Both the position numbers and the translations under genes were made by a program. Under the pieces are notes generated by a model. The model was not told where the DNA came from and made no database searches. It saw only the letters and a program-made list of their open reading frames with translations. A stretch of DNA of 64,000 nucleotides from Rhodoferax potami. Its GTDB lineage: Bacteria > Pseudomonadota > Gammaproteobacteria > Burkholderiales > Burkholderiaceae_C. The stretch's first letter is position 1. Every line of letters begins with the position of its first letter. The DNA is taken from contig NZ_JAVBIK010000001.1 in the NCBI RefSeq assembly GCF_032193805.1, forward strand, positions 1,943,001 through 2,007,000, in the 5' to 3' direction. This document shows positions 7,300 to 16,030 of this stretch, in pieces.

Positions 7300-8187
7300 A
7301 TGACCCACGACAAGCGCACACCCGGCTTCTGGCTATTGGCGGCTTTCTTTGTGGCCTATGTCTTGTTTTTGTACGGGCCGATGCTGGTCATCGTGGTCTT
7401 GAGTTTTCAAGGCCCGGAGGGCGGGCTGACCTTTCCGATGCGCGGGCTGTCATTGCACTGGTTCCACAAACTGGCGGAAGGTTTGGGGGTTGTCGATATC
7501 GGCGCCGCCCTCTACCGCTCTCTGGGCTTGGGGCTGGTGGTGATGGGGTTAACCATCGTGTTCTCGGTGCTGGCAGGCTTGGCCTTCCGCAAAAAGCTGC
7601 GGTTTGCCAACGTGTTGTTTTTCACGGTGGTGGCCAGCTTGATCATGCCGTCCATCATTGTGTCGCTGGGCATCGGGCTGGAGTTCCGCCTGCTGGATGG
7701 TGGCATCAAAAAGATCCTGGAAACCTTCGGCATGGAAAGTACGCTGGAAAACTATGGCACCGCCTTGGGCATCTACACCTCGGCACTGGGCGCGCACCTG
7801 ACCTGGACGCTGCCTTTCGGCCTGCTCATCATGTTCGCCATCTTCAACCGGTTCAATCCGGCCTATGAAGAAGCGGCGCGGGACTTAGGGGCCACCCCGT
7901 GGCAGACCTTTCGCCATGTGGTGCTGCCGCTGATTGCGCCTTCGGTGGTGGGCATCGGCATGTTCGGCTTCACCCTGAGCTGGGACGAAATTGCCCGCAC
8001 ATCGCAAGCTATTGGCGATGTGAATACCCTGCCCCTAGAGCTGCAGGGGCTGACTACGACAGTAACCACACCCTCGATCTACGCACTGGGCACGGTGACC
8101 ATGGTGGTATCGTTTCTTGTGATGGGACTGGCCGTGGGGCTGTCCACCCTGTTGGCCAAGCGCCAACAAGCAAAGCGGGACACATGA
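7300..8187 (+). CDS. ABC transporter permease, PotC-like
   Basis: A 295-residue second permease subunit. It begins MTHDKRTPGFWLLAAFFVAYV with the first helix at about 10-35, and the EAA loop is EAARDLGATPWQTFRHVVLPL about two thirds along. ATG 7300 has AGGAG 8-12 nt upstream, inside the end of the first permease gene; a longer in-frame opening from 7039 only reads the previous gene out of frame. Its TGA overlaps the ATG of the GntR gene (ATGA at 8184-8187), marking a tight operon. Confidence 0.9.
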   Translation: MTHDKRTPGFWLLAAFFVAYVLFLYGPMLVIVVLSFQGPEGGLTFPMRGLSLHWFHKLAEGLGVVDIGAALYRSLGLGLVVMGLTIVFSVLAGLAFRKKLRFANVLFFTVVASLIMPSIIVSLGIGLEFRLLDGGIKKILETFGMESTLENYGTALGIYTSALGAHLTWTLPFGLLIMFAIFNRFNPAYEEAARDLGATPWQTFRHVVLPLIAPSVVGIGMFGFTLSWDEIARTSQAIGDVNTLPLELQGLTTTVTTPSIYALGTVTMVVSFLVMGLAVGLSTLLAKRQQAKRDT

Positions 8188-8900
8188 GCGAATTTGTTGC
8201 ACTGACAGAGAACGAAATCTACGAGCGCATGGTGGCCACCATCCTGGACCACCGCCTGCCGCCCGGGACCAAGCTCATTGAAGAAAAGTTGGCGAGTGCA
8301 TTCGGTGTCTCGCGCACCCGCATCCGCCCGGTGCTGGTGCGCTTGGCCAACGAACAGATCGTGACCCTCACCCCCAACCGTGGCGCCATGGTGGCGCAAC
8401 CTACCGAAAAAGAAGCGCGCGAAGTGTTTGAGGTGCGCCGCATGATCGAGCCCACGCTCATCGAATGTTTTATTGCGAGCGCCACGGCGGACGACATTAC
8501 CACCCTCACCCAGTGCATCAATGACGAAGAGGCCGCGCGCGCCATTGGCGATATGCGCCGTGCCATCCGACTCTCGGGGGACTTTCACCTGCACATTGCC
8601 AACGCCTCGGACCACCAGACGCTGGGGCGCATCTTGCGGGAGCTGGTGTCACGCACCTCGTTGATTTTGATGACCTACAGCGACAACCATGTGCAGTCCA
8701 AAGCAGAGGCCACCTCGTGCGGCTGCCAGGAACACCGCGCCCTGCTCGACGCCATTCGCTTGCGCGACCCGCGCGAAGGTGCCCGCCTGATGCGTGAGCA
8801 CCTTGCCTTGCTGGAGCAACAGCTGCAGTTCAAAGAGACGGTCGAGGACGCACCGGATCTGCTCTCTCTGTTTGGCGGCACCGGCGCTACGGGTACCTGA
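8184..8900 (+). CDS. GntR-family regulator with FCD ligand-binding domain
   Basis: A 238-residue FadR/VanR-type regulator. The winged helix lies at about 8-75, with IEEKLASAFGVSRTRIRPVL as the HTH, followed by an all-helical FCD domain (about 85-215) holding the usual acidic and His positions, for example FHLHIANASDH and CQEHRALLDAI. FCD proteins bind small carboxylates through a metal ion. The ATG overlaps the permease stop. The paired TTGTNNACAA sites at 3768-3802 fit its class, so autoregulation of the whole cluster is the simplest inference. A run of Gly/Thr ends the protein. Confidence 0.9.
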   Translation: MSEFVALTENEIYERMVATILDHRLPPGTKLIEEKLASAFGVSRTRIRPVLVRLANEQIVTLTPNRGAMVAQPTEKEAREVFEVRRMIEPTLIECFIASATADDITTLTQCINDEEAARAIGDMRRAIRLSGDFHLHIANASDHQTLGRILRELVSRTSLILMTYSDNHVQSKAEATSCGCQEHRALLDAIRLRDPREGARLMREHLALLEQQLQFKETVEDAPDLLSLFGGTGATGT

Positions 8901-8905
8901 TCGCG

Positions 8906-9640
8906 ATGCGACGTTTGCTGGTTATCAACCCGAACACAACAGAGTCCGTCAGCACACTGCTGCAGCACCATGTGCAAAGGATTGCCGGCCCGCACATTCA
9001 GGTCGATACCGTGACGGCCCGCTTTGGTGCGCCCTATATCGCTTGCGAGGCCAGCTATGCGGTCGCCGGCCACGCTTTGCTGGACGCATGGGCCGCAGAC
9101 CAGTGTGCAATGCCGCAGGCCTTGCCGGATGCGGTGCTGATCGGTTGCTTTGGCGACCCGGGGCTCTGGGCTTTGCGCGAAGGCAGTGCTGCGCCGGTGA
9201 CGGGGCTGGCAGAGGCTTCATTTTTTCAAGCGCGTCGCCACGGCGGCTTTGCAGTCGTCACGGGGGGGACCAAATGGCGACCCATGTTGGAGCGCTTGGC
9301 ATGGGGCTTGGGTGTTGCAGAACACGTGGTCGCTATCCACACGGTAGCGCCCAGTGGTGTGGAGCTGGCCAACAACCCGGAGTCTGCAATTACGCTGCTG
9401 GCACACGCCTGCCAAGAGGCTGCCAAAGACACCTCGGTAAAAACGGTCGTGTTGGGCGGCGCGGGTCTGGCGGGCATGGCTGCGCAAGTGCAGCCCTACG
9501 TGTCGCTGCCCGTCATCGACAGTGTGATAGCGGGTACCGAATACGCACTCTTCATGCCAACGCCCTCAGCCAGTGGCAACCGGTTCGCAGTGCAATGGCG
9601 CCATGTATCCGCAGAGTTAAGCGCCCTCGGCCAGACGTAA
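8906..9640 (+). CDS. Asp/Glu-hydantoin racemase family protein
   Basis: A 244-residue member of the family of hydantoin, allantoin and aspartate/glutamate racemases. It opens MRRLLVINPNTTESVS, the family's substrate-binding start, and the first catalytic Cys is in LIGCFGDPG (about residue 75). The place where racemases carry the second Cys (LGC-A/T-GM) reads VVLGGAGLAG, so that Cys is Gly. Two-base racemisation is therefore doubtful; a one-cysteine reaction or binding role is possible. It starts 5 nt after the GntR stop and should be cotranscribed with the transporter, linking the imported substrate to this enzyme. Confidence 0.82.
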   Translation: MRRLLVINPNTTESVSTLLQHHVQRIAGPHIQVDTVTARFGAPYIACEASYAVAGHALLDAWAADQCAMPQALPDAVLIGCFGDPGLWALREGSAAPVTGLAEASFFQARRHGGFAVVTGGTKWRPMLERLAWGLGVAEHVVAIHTVAPSGVELANNPESAITLLAHACQEAAKDTSVKTVVLGGAGLAGMAAQVQPYVSLPVIDSVIAGTEYALFMPTPSASGNRFAVQWRHVSAELSALGQT

Positions 9641-9713
9641 GCAAGTGGCCGCAGGTGTAAAGACCTGTAATCGGCGTCATCCGGGCAGACATCCACACGT
9701 TGAAAGTGCATAA

Positions 9714-9731
9714 ACCGTTACTTTTAACGGT
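9714..9731. promoter_or_regulatory. Perfect inverted repeat before the glycine-zipper gene
   Basis: ACCGTTA-CTTT-TAACGGT is a 7-bp perfect stem with a 4-nt loop, ending 21 nt before the ATG at 9753. It could be an operator or an mRNA hairpin near the ribosome site. No T-run follows, so it is not a terminator. Confidence 0.5.
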
Positions 9732-9752
9732 ACGGGCCTAGCCCCTTGTTGC

Positions 9753-10307
9753 ATGTTGAACTTGTCTACCCTCCGTCGTGCCTTGACACATTCCCGTTGG
9801 ATGGCGGCACCCCTGATGGCTGCTGCTTTATGCGCCGCACCACTATCGCACGCCAATGAGTGGACGCCCATTCTGGGTGGTGGTGCCGGTGCAGCGGCTG
9901 GCGCTGTGCTGGGGCAAAGCGTCGGTGGCAAAAACGGCGCAGTGATTGGTGGTGCTATCGGCGGCGCAACAGGTGCGGCCGTGACCTCGCCCGGGCGCAA
10001 CCAGAGCAGCGCCATGATTGGCGGTGCGATAGGTGGTGCTGCCGGTGCAGCGGTGGGCCAATCGGTCGGCGGCAGTTCAGGCGCCGTGGTGGGGGCCGGT
10101 ATTGGCGGCGCTGCGGGCACGGGTATCGCACGCGGCATGAATGATCATTCACGAGCAGACCGTTATGCACACGGTGGCCCTCGCCACCCGGGTTACCAAA
10201 CCGGCTATCGTGATGATCACCATGGCTACCGCAAAGGCTTTGGCCATCACAAGCCGCACCATGGCCACCGCGGCAAAGGCCGCGGCCATGACCGGTTCCG
10301 CGACTAA
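9753..10307 (+). CDS. Glycine-zipper envelope protein with His-rich tail
   Basis: A 184-residue exported protein. A signal peptide ends near ALCAAPLSHA (about residues 20-35). Two blocks of glycine-zipper repeats follow (GGGAGAAAGAVLGQSVGG, then AVIGGAIGGATGAA, and again GAVVGAGIGGAAGTG), like Rcp/SlyB-type outer-membrane proteins. The last ~50 residues are rich in His, Gly, Arg and Asp (HGGPRHPGYQTGYRDDHHG...), which could bind metal but is unproven. The gene stands alone with a short hairpin in front. Glycine-zipper proteins are linked to envelope integrity and stress. Confidence 0.8.
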   Translation: MLNLSTLRRALTHSRWMAAPLMAAALCAAPLSHANEWTPILGGGAGAAAGAVLGQSVGGKNGAVIGGAIGGATGAAVTSPGRNQSSAMIGGAIGGAAGAAVGQSVGGSSGAVVGAGIGGAAGTGIARGMNDHSRADRYAHGGPRHPGYQTGYRDDHHGYRKGFGHHKPHHGHRGKGRGHDRFRD

Positions 10308-10310
10308 GCC

Positions 10311-11201
10311 TTAGCTTTTCAAAGTCTGGCTGAAGAATGCCAAGGTGCGTTCCCACGCCAGCTTTGCAGCAGTCGCGTCAAAGCGGGGCGTGGTGTCGTT
10401 GTTAAAGCCGTGTTGGGTTCCGGCGTATTGGTGCGCGGTGTAACGTGCGCCAGCTGCCTTCAGGGCGGCTTCATACGCGGGCCAAGCGGCATTGATGCGC
10501 TCGTCTACCCCGGCAAAGTGAATCAACAAAGGCGCTTTGACTTTGACCGCATCCTCTGCCGCCGGGTGGTTGCCATAAAACGGCACGGCCGCTGACAGGC
10601 CAGGCAAGCGCACAGACAGCGCGTGTGCCACACCGCCGCCGTAACAAAAACCCACGGTGCCGAGCTTGCCTGTGGAGTCGGGATGGGCTTGCAGCCACTG
10701 GGCAGCGGCCACAAAATCTTCGGCTGTTTTCTTTTGGTCCAAGGTCGCAAACAGGTTGCGGGCTTTGTCTTCATCACCGGGGTAGCCACCAAGCGGTGCC
10801 AGAGCATCAGGCGCCAGTACCAAATACCCTTCTAGAGCGACGCGGCGTGCAACGTCTTCGATGTGCGGGTTCAAGCCCCGGTTTTCGTGCACCACCAATA
10901 CAACTGGCAATTTGCCGGTCACGCCTGCAGGCCGCACCAGATATCCCTTGACCGTGCCGTAACCGGCGGCCGATGGCAGCTCCACCATGCTGGTCAGCAG
11001 GCGTTTGTCATCTTTCGGTACCTGCTGTGCCGCTGCAAAGTTGGGGCTGAGCGCCGCTAACAAGCCTGCTGCCGTCAAACCACCTACCGCAAATTTCTGC
11101 GCTTTTTCCAGAAAGCCCCGCCGGTCCACGATGCCATGCACATAGGCATCAAACAGAATGAGCAGTTCCTGGTCAAAGTCTTGGGCAGTTTTGCGTGACA
11201 T
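10311..11201 (-). CDS. Dienelactone hydrolase family protein
   Basis: A 296-residue alpha/beta hydrolase of the dienelactone hydrolase family (YghX-like). The nucleophile Cys is in GFCYGGG, Glu in VVHENRGL, and the Asp and His are in GVDERIN and TQHGFNN, so the triad is complete. The N-terminus has about 45 residues before a hydrophobic stretch, AVGGLTAAGLLAALSPNFAAAQ, that resembles a late signal or anchor sequence, common in this subgroup. It is convergent with the glycine-zipper gene, with only 3 bp between stops. The natural substrate is not known. Confidence 0.88.
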   Translation of the reverse strand: MSRKTAQDFDQELLILFDAYVHGIVDRRGFLEKAQKFAVGGLTAAGLLAALSPNFAAAQQVPKDDKRLLTSMVELPSAAGYGTVKGYLVRPAGVTGKLPVVLVVHENRGLNPHIEDVARRVALEGYLVLAPDALAPLGGYPGDEDKARNLFATLDQKKTAEDFVAAAQWLQAHPDSTGKLGTVGFCYGGGVAHALSVRLPGLSAAVPFYGNHPAAEDAVKVKAPLLIHFAGVDERINAAWPAYEAALKAAGARYTAHQYAGTQHGFNNDTTPRFDATAAKLAWERTLAFFSQTLKS

Positions 11202-11289
11202 GCGGTCTCCCGTGAAAAAGCGACAGCGTAGCCGAGCCCGGCAGTACCCGAGCTGCCGTCAGTCGGAAGCCCCTGCCTGCGTCGCGCCT

Positions 11290-12225
11290 TTATGGAGCAA
11301 CGGGCATGCCGGGCATGGAGCCCAAGGGGACTTCGCCGCCCAGTGCTTCCATCAAATCCGGAATCAGCTGCGATAGCTCTCCGGTAGAAATCACAACGTC
11401 AGCATCAAAGTTGTCTTCTTTGCGATCACCCGCGGCTTTGGGCGAGTCTTCAAACACTGTATCCAGAAAGGTCACTTTCTTTAACTGCAGTGCCTCGGTC
11501 AACACGAAAGAGACCCGATCGTTCCATGTCATGGCCAAGCGGGTCGGCATCTTTCCGAGTGCGATGTGTTGGCTCACCTCTTCGGTATCCAATGGGTGGC
11601 GGGTGTAGCGGACCACGGCCTTGGATTCATCAGACGCTTTGAGTTCACATTCGCGGTCTACCGAAAAGTCAGAGGGAGACTCGCGGGTCGACAACCACAC
11701 CGCCATCGCAGCGGCGGGTGAAACCTGGGTGTTCACCAATTGCACCGCGAAGCCGGGAATCGCCTTGATCAGCGCAGTCATGACCTCATCCGCCTTGCTC
11801 TGGCTGCCTGCATCCAAAACGAGCAAGCCGTCTTTGGGATCAATCCAGACACCCACGCTGCCCTGCTTAGTAAATGCCATAGGGAGCAAGGTCAAACGGG
11901 CTTCATCCCGCAGTTCACGCACCTCTTTTTTGCCGGGCTTGCGGCCTGTGCTTACCTCGATCTGTGCGACTTGTTCTTCTACCTTGCGCTTGACTACCGA
12001 GCCGGGGACCGACTTCACTTCCATCATGAGTTTGAGTACCCATTGGCCGCCGACCACTTCCACCAGCGGGCCATGGGCTTGTCCACGTGGCTCCACCCAG
12101 CCTACGGACTTTTCTTGACTGGCACCGCACTCGACAAAGCGGTCCGGTTGCAAAGCGTCTTCTAAATCAGCCTGGGTGACAGACCAGGGCGACGCCAAGC
12201 GGTACACGATCACGTTTTTAAACAC
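11290..12225 (-). CDS. rdgC: Recombination-associated protein RdgC
   Basis: A 311-residue nucleoid-associated protein that forms a DNA-encircling dimer ring and limits RecA activity. It begins MFKNVIVYRL and keeps the family's conserved GWVEPRG, the KLMMEVKSVPGSVVKRKVEE helix and the basic RKPGKKEVRELRDEA segment. Length agrees with the family (about 300). The start is GTG at 12225, with AGGTG 7-11 nt upstream. It is transcribed alone. Confidence 0.95.
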   Translation of the reverse strand: MFKNVIVYRLASPWSVTQADLEDALQPDRFVECGASQEKSVGWVEPRGQAHGPLVEVVGGQWVLKLMMEVKSVPGSVVKRKVEEQVAQIEVSTGRKPGKKEVRELRDEARLTLLPMAFTKQGSVGVWIDPKDGLLVLDAGSQSKADEVMTALIKAIPGFAVQLVNTQVSPAAAMAVWLSTRESPSDFSVDRECELKASDESKAVVRYTRHPLDTEEVSQHIALGKMPTRLAMTWNDRVSFVLTEALQLKKVTFLDTVFEDSPKAAGDRKEDNFDADVVISTGELSQLIPDLMEALGGEVPLGSMPGMPVAP

Positions 12226-12375
12226 ACAACACCTATCGATTTGTTAATGGAGCATTTTCACGCATCTTTACAAAGCACCATGCTTCCTGCACATCGCAGT
12301 TACATGGCCGGACCACACTTGCTCTCAACCTGAACGCGATTCCCGCTGCCAGGTGCACCCCTAAAGGACAAACCT

Positions 12376-12861
12376 ATGAAACCCGCATTCAAAACTTTGG
12401 TAGTTGCAGGCTTGTTGGCAACGGCTGGCTTTTCAGTGATGGCACAAAAGCACGGAAATCCTGATGAAGCCATGGGCGGTCGCCCGGGCATGCACCGGAT
12501 GGATCCCGCAAAAATGGAAGAAATGCACGCCAAGCGCAGCGCTGAACTGAAAGACAAACTCAAGATCACTGCCGCCCAAGAGGCCAACTGGACCACGTTC
12601 TCCAATGCCATGAAACCTGCCGCGCGCGCGGACAAACCCAAAATGGACCGCGCTGAATTGGCCAAGTTATCGACCCCCGAACGCTTGGACAAGATGAAAG
12701 CCATGCGCACAGAGATGACCAGTGAACACAATAGCCGCATGGAACAACGCGACCAAGCCGTAAAGACCTTTTACTCCACCCTGACACCTGAGCAAAAGAA
12801 GATTTTTGACACTGAATCATCCAAGCACAAGGGCGGACACGGCGGGAAGTCCAAGCACTGA
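12376..12861 (+). CDS. Spy/CpxP-like periplasmic chaperone
   Basis: A 161-residue exported protein. The signal peptide MKPAFKTLVVAGLLATAGFS ends at VMAQ. The mature part is highly charged and helical, with two LTxxQ-like positions, LKITAAQEANW and STLTPEQKKIFDTE, as in Spy/CpxP proteins, and a His/Met-rich start (KHGNPDEAMGGRPGMHRMDP). Family members bind unfolded proteins in the periplasm under envelope or metal stress. AAAGGA precedes ATG 12376. It is monocistronic, with no adjacent two-component system in view. Confidence 0.8.
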   Translation: MKPAFKTLVVAGLLATAGFSVMAQKHGNPDEAMGGRPGMHRMDPAKMEEMHAKRSAELKDKLKITAAQEANWTTFSNAMKPAARADKPKMDRAELAKLSTPERLDKMKAMRTEMTSEHNSRMEQRDQAVKTFYSTLTPEQKKIFDTESSKHKGGHGGKSKH

Positions 12862-12945
12862 TCTTCCGAAAGCCTCCGCTTTCAACCATTGAATTGATTT
12901 TCGTCAATCGATGAGGGGGAGGGGTGCCATAGACTGGTTTGCACT

Positions 12946-13758
12946 ATGGCCCCAACCCCCATTTCTCGCATCACCATTCGCCAAGTGGGTTTCTTTCAAC
13001 CCTTGGCCTGGCTTGCTATGGGATGGCGGGACCTGCACAGGGCGGGAATTGTCAGCCTGACCCATGGACTGGTACTGACGTTTATCGGAGCCGCGATTGT
13101 GGCCTTTGCCCGCCACCAATTTTGGCTTCTGGCAGGGGCACTGAGTGGGTTTCTCGTTGTTGCACCGGTTCTCGCCACCAGCTTGTACGCACTGAGTCGC
13201 GCCCTCGAGCGGGATGAGCCCGCAGATTGGGGCGTGATTTCGCAAACTTGGCTGAATTGGCAAGACCAACGGCTGAACCGTTGGGGCGAAGACTACTGGC
13301 GCATGCTGCGCTTCGGCATCTTGCTGGCCGGTGCCGCCACTACCTGGGTATTGACGTCGGCCGCACTCATTACCTTGTTTGCACCTTCGCCTGTTCACTC
13401 GCCGATCGACTTTGTTCACTTTGTCATCTTGGCCAAAAATGGCTGGCTTTTTGAAGTCTGGCTAGCCTTGGGCGCGGTGCTGGCTGCCCCGATGTTTGCA
13501 TCGACAGTGGTCGCAATGCCTTTGCTGCTGGACCAACAAGTCACACTCAAAACCGCCATATTGACCAGTTGGCGGGTCGTCCTGGAAAACCCGGCAGTCA
13601 TGGCGTGGTGGGCCGCCCTGATCATGGGCTTCACCTTGCTGGGATTGGCCTCCTTGCTGCTCGGCTTGATTCTGGTGATCCCCATGTTGGGCCATGCCAG
13701 TTGGCATGCCTACCGGGATTTGGTGCGGATCGAGCCCTTGTCTGACGAGGCGCCTTGA
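12946..13758 (+). CDS. DUF2189 integral membrane protein
   Basis: A 270-residue inner-membrane protein with about six hydrophobic segments (roughly 40-58, 62-85, 120-142, 160-182, 222-245 and 245-262 by eye). The pattern of an N-terminal ITIRQVGFFQPLAWLAMGWRD followed by paired helices fits DUF2189, found next to DUF2788 in betaproteobacteria. Function is unknown. Its TGA overlaps the ATG of the DUF2788 gene, so the two are coupled. Confidence 0.8.
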   Translation: MAPTPISRITIRQVGFFQPLAWLAMGWRDLHRAGIVSLTHGLVLTFIGAAIVAFARHQFWLLAGALSGFLVVAPVLATSLYALSRALERDEPADWGVISQTWLNWQDQRLNRWGEDYWRMLRFGILLAGAATTWVLTSAALITLFAPSPVHSPIDFVHFVILAKNGWLFEVWLALGAVLAAPMFASTVVAMPLLLDQQVTLKTAILTSWRVVLENPAVMAWWAALIMGFTLLGLASLLLGLILVIPMLGHASWHAYRDLVRIEPLSDEAP

Positions 13759-13973
13759 TGCTGGGTTTTTCTGAAGAACAAATCGCCACTTTTGGACTCA
13801 CGTTCGGAGTCGGCGCCTTTATTCTCTACATGCTGTTCATCATTGCTCAGCTGGCTTGGGAGTCAAAAGCCGGAAAGTTTGGCACCTTTGTCCTGTTCTT
13901 GGGGCTTGCCTTCGGCATGGTGGGTTTTATCGCCAAATTCCTGATTCAGTGGTTTCTTACTTCCGCACTGTGA
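13758..13973 (+). CDS. DUF2788 small membrane protein
   Basis: A 71-residue protein beginning MLGFSEEQIATFGLTFGVGAF with two transmembrane helices (about 11-33 and 42-66) and a conserved Gln-Leu-Ala-Trp-Glu-Ser loop. It matches DUF2788 in length and layout. ATG at 13758 overlaps the last base of the upstream stop (TGATG). The role is unknown; being in the same operon as the DUF2189 protein suggests the two membrane proteins work together. Confidence 0.8.
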   Translation: MLGFSEEQIATFGLTFGVGAFILYMLFIIAQLAWESKAGKFGTFVLFLGLAFGMVGFIAKFLIQWFLTSAL

Positions 13974-13980
13974 AGCCGCC

Positions 13981-15540
13981 TCAGGCGCCGAGTACCCGAT
14001 TTTTACCCGCTCTTTTGGCAAGGTACATCGCCTGATCCGCACGGCGTATCGCCTCAGCCGGTGTTTCACTTTCGGTCATTTGGGCGACCCCGGCACTGAA
14101 GGTGATCAACACCTTCTCGGTACCGGCCAGAAAGAACCGTTTGGTCAATTCACGCTGTAGACGGGTCATGGCCTCGATTCCCTTGTCGAGCACCGTATCG
14201 GGCAGCAAGATCACAAACTCTTCACCACCGTAGCGGGCCAGAGTGTCTTGCGGTCGCATGCATTCACGTGCGACCGTGGCCAAATGGGTGAGCGCGATAT
14301 CACCTGTAGCGTGGCCCATCGTGTCGTTGAGCTTTTTGAAGTTATCAATGTCCAACAGTGCCACACTCAACACACTGGCATTCCGCTTGGTGGTTGACAC
14401 CTCACGAATAAGCGCTTCGTCGAGGCCCTTCCGGTTCAAAGCCCCTGTTAACGCATCATGGCGGGCTTGCAGACTCACACGGTCCAACTCTTTGTGCAGC
14501 TTGGCCAACTCCACTTCGGTTTGCTTGGCACGCTCTTGCATGGCCCCCAGCTGTTCGCGCGACATCTGACTCTCTTGTGCCATACCGCGGGTGGTACCCA
14601 CCACATCTTTCAAAACAGGCGCAATGTCTGACAAGTTCTTGGCTTGCTCAATCAAGCGTGCACTTTCTTCCAATTTGCCCTGAAAACTACCAGTGGATTG
14701 AGTCATCTGGGCCAAGCGCTCAATAAAGGTCGCCAGCATGGTGCGCATTTCGTCCTGCGCTTCTAGCATTTTGAATTTGGCATCTTTTTGCTTGAAGATC
14801 ACATCGTTGAGCAAGCGCTCCAGCTCGTCGATCCGGCGCAAGCTCAAAGGTGACGTCGACACGCTGATCAAGGCATCCATCTGGCCTTTGAGCCATTGCT
14901 CATCAATGCTGAGTTCGCCGATATTGACGAACACCAAGTGCAAAAGTTTGAGCAAGCCATTGCGGATTTCCGCCTGGTCCTCGGCTGCAAAAGACAAACG
15001 ATGGCTGTACGCCGACAGCAAGTTCTTGAGGGTCAACGCCTCTGCCTTGGGATCGCGCATGGCTTGCAGCAGCTGCTGTGTTTGCTCGCGGAATCGGGCA
15101 TCGTCAGTGTCAAGCGCAGGTTGTGCGTATTCGATCAAACGCGCTATCTGTACAAAAAACTCGCTGGTCAGCGCTGCCGGATTGGGGGTCGCGGCTCCAG
15201 TTGCAATCTCTGCACCCGCCAGTGGAGCACTGCCTGGCGAATCTGTTGCCACCGTCGACACAAAACCGCCATAGCCCACCAAGGCTGTTTTCACACCATC
15301 CCAACTCAAGCGATCAATCGCGTAGTCCAGCAAGGCCTTTTGCTTTTGCTGTCCGGGCGTTTTGAGTGGCAAGGACTGCGACAGATCCCGAAGGAAATCC
15401 GCCGGGAACGGTTGTATGGACGGTATGCCAGCGATCTCGTTGTAGACCGACTGGTAATTCGCAGGCGTAGGTACCAGCTTTCTGGCGGTGAGTTGCTTCA
15501 GCGTTTCTCTGGCAATTTCAAAAGAACGTTTTTCGACCAT
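13981..15540 (-). CDS. Diguanylate cyclase (GGDEF)
   Basis: A 519-residue cytoplasmic enzyme making cyclic di-GMP. The C-terminal GGDEF domain (about 355-515) has an intact active site, ARYGGEEFVILLPD, and five residues before it an RxxD inhibitory site (RPQD), so product inhibition is expected. Residues 1-330 form a helical sensor region starting MVEKRSFEIARETLKQL, with a coiled-coil linker before the cyclase; no membrane segment is visible. ATG 15540 is preferred over TTG 15546 because GAGAGAA sits just upstream. It is convergent with the DUF2788 gene. Confidence 0.92.
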   Translation of the reverse strand: MVEKRSFEIARETLKQLTARKLVPTPANYQSVYNEIAGIPSIQPFPADFLRDLSQSLPLKTPGQQKQKALLDYAIDRLSWDGVKTALVGYGGFVSTVATDSPGSAPLAGAEIATGAATPNPAALTSEFFVQIARLIEYAQPALDTDDARFREQTQQLLQAMRDPKAEALTLKNLLSAYSHRLSFAAEDQAEIRNGLLKLLHLVFVNIGELSIDEQWLKGQMDALISVSTSPLSLRRIDELERLLNDVIFKQKDAKFKMLEAQDEMRTMLATFIERLAQMTQSTGSFQGKLEESARLIEQAKNLSDIAPVLKDVVGTTRGMAQESQMSREQLGAMQERAKQTEVELAKLHKELDRVSLQARHDALTGALNRKGLDEALIREVSTTKRNASVLSVALLDIDNFKKLNDTMGHATGDIALTHLATVARECMRPQDTLARYGGEEFVILLPDTVLDKGIEAMTRLQRELTKRFFLAGTEKVLITFSAGVAQMTESETPAEAIRRADQAMYLAKRAGKNRVLGA

Positions 15541-16030
15541 GCGCAATTCTCTCTTTAGCTCACGCCTGTACCAAGCGGAGCTTCATTGTCGTTCGAATGG
15601 ATGGAGAGACTTCTCTCCGCTTCGCCATTGTCACTCAGACCGCGAACCTTCGATGAGAATAACTCTGTGCATAAACTTCACAACAACTCAGAGTTATCCA
15701 CAAAATTTTTGAAAAACTCAAAGTTATTCAAGCTTTGGGTACAACTCAAAAGCAGAGTCACGCACAAGAGTGAGAAGACCGTAAGTTATTGATTCATATA
15801 GTGAAAATTTACTTATCCACAGAAGGGGGCAATCCTTATCTACTACTACTATTTTGAATTTAAAGAATTAAGACAATAGCAAGGAACTTTTTTTCCACTT
15901 TTTTGAGCTCGTTTTTTTTTACGGAAAAAACTTGTGTACATCTGAAATTTCGTGACCGAATCCGCTCAAACCGCACCATCGATCAAGTAAGATTTGCGTA
16001 TTCGAATCCGTTCAGTACCTACAACCCTCC
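15541..16030. promoter_or_regulatory. A/T-rich intergenic region with DnaA boxes upstream of minC
   Basis: A 490-bp gene-free stretch that turns strongly A/T-rich after about 15655. It holds two perfect DnaA boxes TTATCCACA (15694-15702, 15813-15821), an inverted TTATGCACA (15674-15666) and a near match TTTTCCACT (15891-15899). The first two boxes lie in a 9-bp inverted repeat, ATAACTCTG (15659-15667) / CAGAGTTAT (15689-15697). Homopolymer A/T runs lie at 15845-15930. It must also hold the minC promoter. No convincing protein is encoded. Whether it is an origin, a DnaA-regulated promoter or a titration site cannot be settled from sequence alone. Confidence 0.6.
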
